Shown: one piece after another, positions 1 through 5,920 of the stretch
How positions within the stretch are numbered: the stretch's first letter is position 1
Layout: the number at the start of each line of letters is the position of its first letter
DNA from: an uncultured Rhodanobacter sp.
Lineage (GTDB): Bacteria; Pseudomonadota; Gammaproteobacteria; Xanthomonadales; Rhodanobacteraceae
NCBI GenBank assembly: GCA_937906285.1
Contig: CALCWL010000065.1
Coordinates: forward strand, 1 to 8,312
Length of the DNA: 8,312 nt
Direction: 5' to 3'
Translations under genes and position numbers: made by a program
Notes under the pieces: generated by a model
Told to the model about the DNA's origin: nothing
What the model saw: the letters and a program-made list of their open reading frames with translations, nothing else
Database searches by the model: none

Positions 1-234
1 ATCTGGCTGGCCAGTCAGAACGAGCAGTTCGACGCGGTCAGCGACTGGAACCGCGAGTTTCCGGATCAACCGATCCACGTCGCCTGGCACGACAGCGAGT
101 GGTCCATGCTCGACAGCTGGGCCATGCCTACCTTCTACCTGTTCCGCCACGGTCAACTGGTGAGGAAGTTCAGCGGTTGGGAAGGCGTGGACACCTTGAA
201 GCAATCCTTGCGCGAGGGCGGCTTACTGCAGTGA
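1..234 (+). CDS. Thioredoxin-like fold protein, C-terminal part (5' end outside window)
   Basis: Frame 1 is open from the first base to a TGA at 232-234, giving 77 residues with no start inside the window. The segment AMPTFYLFRHGQLVRKFSGW is typical of the second half of a thioredoxin fold: a cis-proline preceded by Met (MPT), a beta strand, a turn with Gly, another strand, and a closing glycine before the last helix (VDTLKQSLREGG). This resembles the TlpA/thioredoxin-like family that reduces or oxidises disulfides. The CxxC active site, if there is one, would lie upstream of the window, so redox activity and a signal peptide cannot be judged. The family call is by recognition of the fold pattern only. 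The next gene starts 67 bases downstream on the same strand. Confidence 0.72.
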   Translation: MWLASQNEQFDAVSDWNREFPDQPIHVAWHDSEWSMLDSWAMPTFYLFRHGQLVRKFSGWEGVDTLKQSLREGGLLQ

Positions 235-297
235 GTCCCGTCAGGCACCGACGCACCGGGGCGCGCTACCATCGGCCCACCTAGCGCTGCGGGACTC
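233..297. repeat. 8-bp inverted repeat bracketing an intergenic gap
   Basis: GAGTCCCG (233-240) overlaps the stop codon of the thioredoxin-like gene. Its exact complement CGGGACTC (290-297) lies just before the ATG of the NYN gene, with 49 bases between the arms. It could fold in RNA or be chance in GC-rich DNA. No U-tract follows, so it is not a standard terminator. Confidence 0.3.
267..272 (+). promoter_or_regulatory. Possible -10 element for the NYN-LOTUS/tilS operon
   Basis: TACCAT carries the three most conserved -10 bases (TAnnnT) and sits 30 bases before the ATG at 302, which would give a leader of about 20 bases. No recognisable -35 hexamer stands 16-18 bases upstream, so the promoter is only a suggestion. 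Confidence 0.3.
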
Positions 298-301
298 CGC
301 C

Positions 302-1036
302 ATGGCCCACGACAAGCTTGCCGTTCTGATCGATGCCGACAACGCCCGCCCGGCGATCGTCGAGGGGTTGATGGCGGAGGTGGCCAAGTACGGCACGGCG
401 CACGTCAAGCGCATCTACGGCGACTGGACCAAGCCGGACCTGAACGGCTGGAAGGACGTGCTGCTGCGCCACTCGATCCAGCCGATCCAGCAGTTTCGCT
501 ACACGGTGGGCAAGAACGCCACCGACTCGGCGATGATCATCGACGCGATGGACCTGCTCTATTCCGCGCGCTTCGACGGCTTCTGCATCGTCTCCAGCGA
601 CAGCGACTTCACCCGGCTCGCCTCGCGCATCCGCGAATCGGGCCAGACCGTGTACGGTTTCGGCGAGAAGAAAACCCCCGAACCGTTCCGCACCGCCTGC
701 GACAAGTTCATCTACACCGAGGTGCTGGTGCAAGCCACCGAGGCCGAACCCAGCGCCGGCGTGAAACGGCGCAGCGCGAAGGAGCTGCGCGGAGACACGC
801 AACTGATGAATCTCCTGCGCAATGCCATGGAAGCGGCCTCGGACGACTCCGGCTGGGCCAGTCTGGGTGCGGTCGGCAGCATCATCAGCAAGCAGTCGCC
901 GGACTTCGACTCGCGCAACTACGGCTACGCCAAGCTCAGCGGCCTGATCAACGGCATCGGGCTGTTCGAGGCCGATGAGCGGCAGATGGGCGGCGGCAAG
1001 CATCTCTACGTGCGCCCGCGCAGTACGCGCAAGTGA
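302..1036 (+). CDS. NYN domain (PIN-like) putative RNase with C-terminal OST-HTH/LOTUS domain
   Basis: This 244-residue protein belongs to the NYN/LabA-like (formerly DUF88) group. NYN domains have a PIN-like nuclease fold that uses a cluster of acidic residues and Mg2+ to cut RNA. Visible acidic motifs are LIDADN (D11, D13), TDSAMIID (D75, D81) and SSDSDF (D100, D102), which match the expected catalytic pocket, so the enzyme is probably active. Residues about 164-240 (from LRGDTQLMN to GGKHLYVRPR) look like an OST-HTH/LOTUS RNA-binding winged helix. The same NYN plus LOTUS order is known from MARF1-type and many uncharacterised bacterial proteins. No signal peptide or membrane segment is seen, so it should be cytoplasmic. 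The ATG at 302 has a weak GGGA 7 bases upstream. The stop overlaps the GTG of tilS (GTGA), which implies translational coupling. The RNA target is unknown. Confidence 0.88.
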   Translation: MAHDKLAVLIDADNARPAIVEGLMAEVAKYGTAHVKRIYGDWTKPDLNGWKDVLLRHSIQPIQQFRYTVGKNATDSAMIIDAMDLLYSARFDGFCIVSSDSDFTRLASRIRESGQTVYGFGEKKTPEPFRTACDKFIYTEVLVQATEAEPSAGVKRRSAKELRGDTQLMNLLRNAMEAASDDSGWASLGAVGSIISKQSPDFDSRNYGYAKLSGLINGIGLFEADERQMGGGKHLYVRPRSTRK

Positions 1037-2334
1037 ACGACGCGCTGCCGCGCTACCTGCAGGCCGCGCTCACCGCTGTGCCTGCCGCGCCGCTGCTGGT
1101 GGCGTTCAGCGGCGGACCCGATTCCACCGCTCTGCTGCACGGGTTGGCCCACGAACCGCTGGCCCGCGCACGCGGGCTGCGCGCCGCACACGTCGATCAT
1201 GGGTTGCATGCCGACAGCGCGCGCTGGGCGGCGCACTGCGCACGTTTCTGCCAAGCTCTCGACGTGCCTTGCGCACAGGTGCGCGTGGAGGTGCCGCGTG
1301 ATGACGGCAAGGGGCTGGAGGCCGCCGCGCGGCAGGCACGCCATGCCGCGCTGGCCGACCTGCTGCACGATGGGGAGTGGCTGCTGTTCGGTCACCATCG
1401 TGACGACCAGGTCGAGACCGTGCTGTTGAAACTGCTGCGCGGCGCGGGACCGGAAGGGCTGGGCGGCATGCGCATGCGACGACCGTTCGGCTCGGGCCAG
1501 CTGTGGCGCCCGCTGCTGCAGCTGCCGCGGGCCACGCTGCTCGACTACGTCGCCGCCCACCAACTCGACTGCATCGACGATCCTTCCAATGCCGACACGC
1601 ATCTCGCGCGCAATCGCCTGCGCCACGAGGTTCTTCCCGGGCTGCTGCGGTACTGGCCGCAGGCCTGCGACTCCATCCTGCACAGCGCCGCACTGAGTCG
1701 CGACGCCGCCGACGCGCTGCGCAGCCAGTGGCTGCCCGCGTTCGATGCCCTGCACGACCGGGCCAGCGGCAGCCTCGACCTGATCGGCTGGCGCGCACTG
1801 CTGCCCGCCCTGCGCGAGCCGCTGCTCGACCACTGGCTGCACGCGCGCGGGTTGTCCGCCCCCGGTGCGGCGCAGCGTCGGCAGATCGAGCGCCAGTGCG
1901 ATGCGCGTGCCGGCCAGCTGCCGTGCGTGCGCTGGGCCGGCACCGAGCTGCACATCTGGAAGCAGCGGCTGTGGGCCTTGCCGACACAGGCACCCGTCGA
2001 TCCCGACTGGCAACAGCACTGGAGCGGCGAACCGCTGGCGTTGCCGGACGGCGGCGAACTGGCGCTGACGGCGCCGGCGGCCCGCCTGGCGCAACCGCTG
2101 CAGGTGCGCATGCGCCGCGGCGGCGAGCGCATCCGCCCCGCGGGTGATCCGCACACGCGCGAGCTGCGCAGCCTGTTCCAGCAGGCGCAGATGCCGCCGT
2201 GGCGACGCAACGCGTGTCCGCTGCTGTATGCCGATGGCGAGCTGATCGCCGTGGCCGACCGCTGGATCAATGCTCGCGGCGCCGAACTGTTCGCCCGCAC
2301 CGGTGCGCAGCCCCGCTGGTGCCCGGGACGCTGA
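1033..2334 (+). CDS. tilS: tRNA(Ile)-lysidine synthase TilS
   Basis: TilS attaches lysine to C34 of the CAU-anticodon tRNA-Ile using ATP, switching it from Met to Ile decoding. It is essential in nearly all bacteria. The 433-residue length matches the family. The N-terminal ATP-pyrophosphatase domain shows the PP-loop SGGPDST at residues 26-32, the conserved HHRDDQVET at 121-129 followed by LLRGAGPEGLGGM, and DDPSNAD...LARNRLRHEVLPGL. The middle TilS substrate-binding region is followed by the C-terminal TilS domain (RRGGERIRPAGDPHTRELRSLFQ, here cited only by its start GGERIRPAG; then PPWRRNACPLLYADGELIAV). The start is the GTG at 1033, fixed by its overlap with the previous stop. There is no clear Shine-Dalgarno sequence, so translation probably depends on ribosomes finishing the NYN gene. 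All key residues are present. Confidence 0.97.
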   Translation: MNDALPRYLQAALTAVPAAPLLVAFSGGPDSTALLHGLAHEPLARARGLRAAHVDHGLHADSARWAAHCARFCQALDVPCAQVRVEVPRDDGKGLEAAARQARHAALADLLHDGEWLLFGHHRDDQVETVLLKLLRGAGPEGLGGMRMRRPFGSGQLWRPLLQLPRATLLDYVAAHQLDCIDDPSNADTHLARNRLRHEVLPGLLRYWPQACDSILHSAALSRDAADALRSQWLPAFDALHDRASGSLDLIGWRALLPALREPLLDHWLHARGLSAPGAAQRRQIERQCDARAGQLPCVRWAGTELHIWKQRLWALPTQAPVDPDWQQHWSGEPLALPDGGELALTAPAARLAQPLQVRMRRGGERIRPAGDPHTRELRSLFQQAQMPPWRRNACPLLYADGELIAVADRWINARGAELFARTGAQPRWCPGR

Positions 2335-2373
2335 TCCAGGTCACGCCCGCGGCTTGCCGCGATGCCGCCCCGA

Positions 2374-2402
2374 TTGATTCGCCCGCCGCGCTGCGCTAGC
2401 GT
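2374..2402 (+). promoter_or_regulatory. Candidate sigma-70 promoter for xseB-ispA
   Basis: TTGATT (2374-2379), a 17-base spacer, and TAGCGT (2397-2402) with the conserved TAnnnT pattern. The predicted transcription start is about 2408-2411, almost at the xseB ATG (2411), so the transcript would have little or no leader. It lies in the 76-base gap after tilS. Confidence 0.45.
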
Positions 2403-2410
2403 TGCGGGCC

Positions 2411-2671
2411 ATGGCCAAGACTGCTCCCAAGACCGCTGCCGATCCCGCTTCCGCCGTCGATTTCGAACACTCGCTCGACGAACTGGAGCAACTGGTCACC
2501 CGCATGGAAGGCGGCGAGCTGAGCCTCGACGAGTCACTTGCTTCATTCGAGCGCGGCATCGGCCTGTTCCGTCATTGCCAGCAGTCGCTGCAACAGGCGG
2601 AACTGCGCGTACGCCTGCTGCTGGACCCCGATACCCCCGACCGCGCCGAACCGTTTGAACCCGAACTCTGA
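2411..2671 (+). CDS. xseB: Exodeoxyribonuclease VII small subunit
   Basis: XseB is the small subunit of exonuclease VII. Several copies bind the large subunit XseA to make an enzyme that degrades single-stranded DNA from both ends during repair. The 86-residue product (E. coli XseB is about 80) contains the typical core FEHSLDELEQLVTRMEGGEL (residues about 18-37), then LSLDESLASFERGIGL and a C-terminal helix ending QQAELRVRLLL. This is the family's two-helix hairpin. I chose the ATG at 2411; a TTG at 2402 in the same frame overlaps the proposed -10 element and is less likely. The first 15 or so residues (Ala/Lys/Pro rich) are a variable tail. No Shine-Dalgarno sequence is visible. xseA is not in this window. 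The end overlaps ispA by 17 bases, and xseB-ispA is a common pair in Proteobacteria. Confidence 0.95.
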   Translation: MAKTAPKTAADPASAVDFEHSLDELEQLVTRMEGGELSLDESLASFERGIGLFRHCQQSLQQAELRVRLLLDPDTPDRAEPFEPEL

Positions 2672-3563
2672 GTCCACCGAACTCGGCCCCGCCCTGCAGT
2701 CGCTGGTCGCCCGCGCCGAGCGCGCGCTGCAACGCTGCCTGCCGCCAGCCGTCCACGCCACCGATCACCTGCGTCGCGCCATGCACTATGCCGTGATGGG
2801 CGGCGGCAAGCGGCTGCGCCCGATGCTGGTCTACGCCACCGCCCATGCGCTGGACGAGGATGGCCCGGCGCTGGACACCGCCGCCTGCGCGGTGGAACTG
2901 ATCCACGCCTACTCGCTGGTACACGACGACCTGCCTGCAATGGACGACGACGCGCTGCGCCGCGGCCGTCCGACCTGCCACGTGGTGTTCGGCGAGGCGA
3001 TGGCGATCCTCGCCGGCGACGCGCTGCAGGCGTTGGCGTTCGAGTTGCTGGCTGACGCAGACGCCGATGCCATCGACGCCCGCGTGCGCATCGCCATGCT
3101 GCAGACGCTGGGCCGCGCCTGCGGCGCCGATGGCATGGCCGGCGGGCAGGCGCTGGACCTGGCCGCCGTCGGGCGTCCGCTGGAGCTGGCCGAACTGGAA
3201 TACATGCACGGCTGCAAGACCGGCGCGCTGATCCGCGCTTCGGTGCGCCTCGGTGCGCTGGCCGCCCTGGCGGACGACGGCGCGCTGCAGGCGCTGGACC
3301 GTTACGCCAGCGCCGTCGGCCTGGCCTTCCAGGTGCGCGACGACATCCTCGACGTGGAAGGCGAATCCGCAGTGATCGGCAAGACTGCCGGCAAGGACGC
3401 GGCGGCCGCCAAGCCCACCTTTCCCTCGATCATCGGCCTCGACGCCTCGCGCACGCGGCTGGCCGAACTGACCGATACCGCGCTGGCGGCGATCGCGCCG
3501 TGGGGCGCGCGCGCCGTGCTGCTGGAAGAACTCGCGCGCTATGCGGCGCACCGCACGCATTGA
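2655..3563 (+). CDS. ispA: Farnesyl (geranyl) diphosphate synthase IspA
   Basis: IspA condenses dimethylallyl and isopentenyl diphosphates to geranyl and then farnesyl diphosphate, the precursor of undecaprenyl carrier lipid and ubiquinone side chains. From a TTG at 2655 the product is 302 residues, against 299 in E. coli. Motifs: GGGKRLRP (49-56), the first Asp-rich motif HDDLPAMDDD (D91, D92, D97) followed by LRRGRPTCH, GDALQ, and the second Asp-rich motif QVRDDILD (D229, D230, D233), then GKTAGKD. All Mg2+ and diphosphate ligands are present. The reading frame is open further upstream, but that part is the out-of-frame shadow of xseB. No ATG lies before the conserved helix that precedes GGGKRLRP, so TTG 2655, inside the end of xseB, is the best start. 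dxs, a frequent downstream partner, is absent; a terminator follows immediately. Confidence 0.95.
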   Translation: MNPNSESTELGPALQSLVARAERALQRCLPPAVHATDHLRRAMHYAVMGGGKRLRPMLVYATAHALDEDGPALDTAACAVELIHAYSLVHDDLPAMDDDALRRGRPTCHVVFGEAMAILAGDALQALAFELLADADADAIDARVRIAMLQTLGRACGADGMAGGQALDLAAVGRPLELAELEYMHGCKTGALIRASVRLGALAALADDGALQALDRYASAVGLAFQVRDDILDVEGESAVIGKTAGKDAAAAKPTFPSIIGLDASRTRLAELTDTALAAIAPWGARAVLLEELARYAAHRTH

Positions 3564-3575
3564 CTCGCGGCAACG

Positions 3576-3601
3576 AAAAGGCGGCCCGCAGGCCGCCTTT
3601 T
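3576..3601. terminator. Bidirectional rho-independent terminator
   Basis: Perfect 11-bp stem AAAAGGCGGCC (3576-3586) and GGCCGCCTTTT (3591-3601) around a CGCA loop. The A-run/T-run ends make it work on both strands. It sits 12 bases after the ispA stop and 16 bases beyond the stop of the convergent DUF4870 gene, so it probably ends both transcripts. Confidence 0.88.
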
Positions 3602-3617
3602 CAATCCATTCGACGAA

Positions 3618-4052
3618 CTACTTGATCAGGCGCAGCGTGAACGGGTAGCGATACGTCACGCCCTCGTTGGCCTTGATCGCGGCAATGATGGTGAACACCA
3701 GCCACGCGATGCCGATGATGAACCACAGCGGGATCGCGATGACCAGGCCGATGCCGAACGTCATCACCGAGAGCAGGAACAACACCACAAACGCGATGGC
3801 CACCGTGATGTTGAAGTTCAGCGCTTCCTTGCCCTGGTCGTTGACGAACGGCATGGTGTCCTTCTTGATCAGCCAGATCACCAGCGGGCCGATGAAGCAG
3901 CCCCAGCCGCCGCCCAGCGCGCCGGTGAGGATCGCACCGAGCAGCGCGGACAGATGCGCGAACATCGCCCACTGCCTTTCCTCGGCGGGCGGAACGCCAG
4001 GCGCCGGATCGGTGGGTGCGGGCGGAATGACGGATTCGGGTGGAACGCTCAT
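3618..4052 (-). CDS. DUF4870 domain membrane protein
   Basis: This 144-residue inner-membrane protein matches the DUF4870 pattern, whose function is not established. After a Pro-rich cytoplasmic-looking tail (residues 1-25) comes ERQWAMFAHLSALLGAI, a glycine-rich hydrophobic stretch (about 30-62), then the family hallmark IWLIKKDTMPFVNDQGKEAL (59-78). Two further hydrophobic segments follow (about 82-95 and 100-126), and the protein ends in KANEGVTYRYPFTLRLIK. Two in-frame ATGs are possible, at 4058 and 4052. I chose 4052 because AAGGAG lies exactly 6 bases before it, whereas the same sequence directly abuts the ATG at 4058. pmbA is upstream on the same strand, 119 bases away, but an extended -10 element in that gap suggests this gene has its own promoter. 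Confidence 0.9.
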   Translation of the reverse strand: MSVPPESVIPPAPTDPAPGVPPAEERQWAMFAHLSALLGAILTGALGGGWGCFIGPLVIWLIKKDTMPFVNDQGKEALNFNITVAIAFVVLFLLSVMTFGIGLVIAIPLWFIIGIAWLVFTIIAAIKANEGVTYRYPFTLRLIK

Positions 4053-4061
4053 GCGCATCTC

Positions 4062-4075
4062 CTTCGACGTCGAAG
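4062..4075. repeat. 14-bp perfect palindrome overlapping the DUF4870 ribosome binding site
   Basis: CTTCGACGTCGAAG reads the same on both strands. On the minus strand its last bases (GAAG) run into the Shine-Dalgarno sequence AAGGAG of the DUF4870 gene. As DNA it could be an operator; as RNA it could form a 5-bp hairpin with an ACGT loop that partly masks the ribosome binding site. Confidence 0.45.
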
Positions 4076-4078
4076 CTC

Positions 4079-4095
4079 ACCGGCCGCTTGCCGGT
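4079..4095 (-). other. Small hairpin in the DUF4870 leader
   Basis: ACCGGC (4079-4084) and GCCGGT (4090-4095) form a 6-bp stem with a 5-base loop, between the proposed -10 element and the palindrome at 4062-4075. It is short and may be chance. Confidence 0.3.
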
Positions 4096-4102
4096 CGTGC
4101 CG

Positions 4103-4111
4103 ATGCTAGCA
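4103..4111 (-). promoter_or_regulatory. Extended -10 promoter candidate for the DUF4870 gene
   Basis: On the minus strand the sequence reads TGCTAGCAT: a TGn extension directly followed by TAGCAT (TAnnnT). No good -35 is present 17 bases upstream, which is acceptable for extended -10 promoters. The leader would be about 45 bases and contain the hairpin and palindrome noted separately. Confidence 0.45.
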
Positions 4112-4171
4112 AGCCTCGCGCCGCTTTGCCGCAAGAACCTGCCACCCGGGCCAAGCTCGCCGGAGGCTCGG

Positions 4172-5539
4172 CTACTCGCCGGCGACGGTCATGCGGTCGA
4201 GCAGGATCGAACCGGTGAGGACCGGCGAACGCGGATCGACATCGGCGCCTGTCGCCACGATCCCGGCAAACATGTCGCGCAGGTTGGCGGCGATGGTGAT
4301 GCCCTCCACCGGATGCGCGATGCGGCCGTTCTCCACCCAGAAGCCCGCCGCGCCGCGCGAGTAGTCGCCGGTGACGATCGAGACACCCTGGCCCATCACC
4401 TCGGTGACCAGCAGGCCGGTGCCCAGGCGTCGCAGCATGCCGGAGAAATCGGAGACCTCGCCATCGGCCGCGCCCGGGGTCACCACCAGGTTGTGCACCC
4501 CGCCCGCGTTGCCGGTGGATTCCATGCCGAGCTTGCGCGCCGAGTAGCTGCCGAGCATGTAACGCGCCAGCACGCCGCCCTCGATCAGGGCGCTGTCGCG
4601 GGTGGCCACGCCCTCGGCATCGAACCCGGCCGAGCCCTGGCCGCGCAGCAGGTGCGGCCGCTCGTCGATGTTCAACCACGCCGGCATCACCGCCTTGCCC
4701 AGATGATCGAGCAGGAAGCTGGCCCGCCGATACAGCGAACCCCCGCTGACCGCTCCGAGCAGATGCCCGATCAGGCCGCGCGCAAGCTCCGGCGCGAACA
4801 GCACCGGGCATTGCCGGGTGGACAGGCCGCGCGCACCCAATCGCGCCAGCGTGCGCTCGGCAGCCTTGTCGCCGAGCGCCTTCGGGCTGATGAAGTCGCC
4901 CGCCGCGCGCACGCTGTCGTACCAGTAATCCCGCTGCATGCCGTCCTCGTCGCCGGCGATCAGCGCCAGCGACAACGCATGGCGGGTGCCGCGCTCGCGG
5001 CCGACGAAACCGTGCGAGTTCGCGTACACGGACAGACCCTGCCCAGCCTGCACGGAGGCGCCATCGGAGTTGCTGATGCCTGCATGGGCGCGTCCGGCAT
5101 CCTCGATCGCGATGCCCAGCTCGATCGCCTGCGCGGTGTCGATGTCCCAGGGGTGCCACAGGTCCAGATCCGGGAACGCGCCGGCCATGCGCGCGGCATC
5201 GGCCAGCCCGGCGGCCGGATCGGCCTCAGTGTGGCGGGCAATCGCGCAAGCCTGCTCCAGCGTGGCTTGGATCGAATCGGGGTGGAGGTCGGCCGTGCTG
5301 GCCGAGCCCTTGCGCTGGCCGAAATACACCGTGAGCCCGAAACCGCGATCGCGGGTGTGCTCGACCGTTTCCACCTCGCCCAGACGCACGTTCACGCTGA
5401 GTCCGGTGTCGATGGTGGCGGCTACCTCGGCCTGGCTGGCGCCGGCGAGCCGCGCACGGCGGATCACGTCCTCGGCCAACTCGGCGAGTCGATCCAGTTC
5501 GGAGGTACTGCTGTCGCGGCTGACGACGACTTCACTCAC
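4172..5539 (-). CDS. pmbA: PmbA/TldE, TldD-partner subunit of a metalloprotease
   Basis: PmbA (TldE) pairs with TldD to form a cytoplasmic zinc protease that degrades unfolded peptides through a narrow channel. In E. coli the pair matures microcin B17 and degrades the CcdA antitoxin. The 455 residues match the family (about 450). Recognisable parts are DTGLSVNVRLGEVETVE (44-60), RGFGLTVYFGQRKGSAST (65-82), ISNSDGASV (155-163), FAPELARGLIGHLLGAVSGG (248-267) and the closing GDYSRGAAGFWVENG (391-405) with VEGITIAANLRDMF. The zinc motif HExxxH is absent, as expected for TldE rather than TldD. The start is a GTG at 5539, in agreement with the family length and with AGGA 9 bases upstream. The frame stays open further upstream, but that part runs antisense through the next gene. 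tldD is not in the window. Confidence 0.96.
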   Translation of the reverse strand: MSEVVVSRDSSTSELDRLAELAEDVIRRARLAGASQAEVAATIDTGLSVNVRLGEVETVEHTRDRGFGLTVYFGQRKGSASTADLHPDSIQATLEQACAIARHTEADPAAGLADAARMAGAFPDLDLWHPWDIDTAQAIELGIAIEDAGRAHAGISNSDGASVQAGQGLSVYANSHGFVGRERGTRHALSLALIAGDEDGMQRDYWYDSVRAAGDFISPKALGDKAAERTLARLGARGLSTRQCPVLFAPELARGLIGHLLGAVSGGSLYRRASFLLDHLGKAVMPAWLNIDERPHLLRGQGSAGFDAEGVATRDSALIEGGVLARYMLGSYSARKLGMESTGNAGGVHNLVVTPGAADGEVSDFSGMLRRLGTGLLVTEVMGQGVSIVTGDYSRGAAGFWVENGRIAHPVEGITIAANLRDMFAGIVATGADVDPRSPVLTGSILLDRMTVAGE

Positions 5540-5566
5540 GTCGGGTTTTCCTGGGCATGGGGCGGG

Positions 5567-5573
5567 TAGAATA
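5567..5573. promoter_or_regulatory. Overlapping divergent -10 elements between pmbA and DUF1653-darP
   Basis: Plus strand: TAGAAT (5567-5572), five of six bases of the -10 consensus, giving a start near 5579 and about 40 bases of leader before the DUF1653 ATG. Minus strand: TATTCT (5573-5568), also TAnnnT, directed at pmbA. Neither has a strong -35. The shared core suggests one symmetric promoter serving both directions. Confidence 0.45.
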
Positions 5574-5620
5574 GGCGACTCGCAATCGCCAGAGCGTTCA
5601 CATGGGGGCGCGGCGGGAGA

Positions 5621-5920
5621 ATGAAAGGAGCCATGAGCCTTCCCTCGCCACCTGTCCCGGGCATCTATCGCCACTACAAGGGCCAGCGTTACCGCGTGCT
5701 GGGCACGGCGCGGCACAGCGAGACGCTGGAACCGATGGTGGTCTACCAGGCCCTCTACGGCGAACATGGCCTGTGGGTGCGACCGGCCGCCATGTTTGCC
5801 GAAACTGTTGATCTGCACGGCACGCCGACGGCACGCTTTGCCCTGGAGCAGGTCGAAGCCGACCCCGCCGCCGGCCACGCCTCCGACGATCCACCCGCCC
5901 CTGCCGGAATGAACCCGTGA
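5621..5920 (+). CDS. DUF1653 domain protein
   Basis: A small 99-residue protein. Residues about 12-66 carry the DUF1653 signature: PGIYRHYKGQRYRVLGTARH, SETLEPMVVYQALYG and LWVRPAAMFAETV, a compact beta-rich domain whose function is not established. The C-terminal 30 residues are Ala/Pro/Asp rich and look disordered. The start is uncertain. ATG 5621 (MKGAMSLP) has GGAG only 1 base upstream; ATG 5633 (MSLP) has a very good AAAGGAG but only 2 bases of spacing. I keep the longer form, which changes only four residues. The TGA overlaps the GTG of darP by 4 bases, so the two should be translated together. The link to a ribosome-assembly gene is positional only. Confidence 0.88.
   Translation: MKGAMSLPSPPVPGIYRHYKGQRYRVLGTARHSETLEPMVVYQALYGEHGLWVRPAAMFAETVDLHGTPTARFALEQVEADPAAGHASDDPPAPAGMNP

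Noticed and set aside
1006..2154. Minus-strand open frame of 382 codons opposite tilS
   Set aside because: Antisense to a well-supported TilS; compositionally biased shadow.
2348..2361. CGCGGC-TT-GCCGCG inverted repeat after tilS as a terminator
   Set aside because: Two-base loop, 6-bp stem and no T-run; likely chance in GC-rich sequence.
2496..3560. Minus-strand open frame of 354 codons opposite xseB and ispA
   Set aside because: Arg/Gly/Gln/His-rich translation with no motifs, wholly antisense to IspA, which has all its catalytic motifs.
4150..4172. Imperfect hairpin at the end of pmbA as a terminator
   Set aside because: 7-bp stem needing a G-U pair, overlapping the stop codon, with no U-run after it on the minus strand.
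4172..5539. PmbA as a damaged protease lacking HExxxH
   Set aside because: Absence of the zinc motif is normal for TldE/PmbA; the metal site is on TldD.
4040..5569. Long plus-strand open frame (509 codons) opposite pmbA
   Set aside because: It lies antisense to a clear PmbA; its translation is low-complexity (Ala/Arg/Gly/His rich) without family motifs. Such frames are expected in GC-rich DNA.
5540..5878. N-terminal extension of pmbA to an upstream ATG at 5878
   Set aside because: It would make PmbA 568 residues, far above the family length, and run antisense through the DUF1653 gene. The GTG at 5539 fits the family start.
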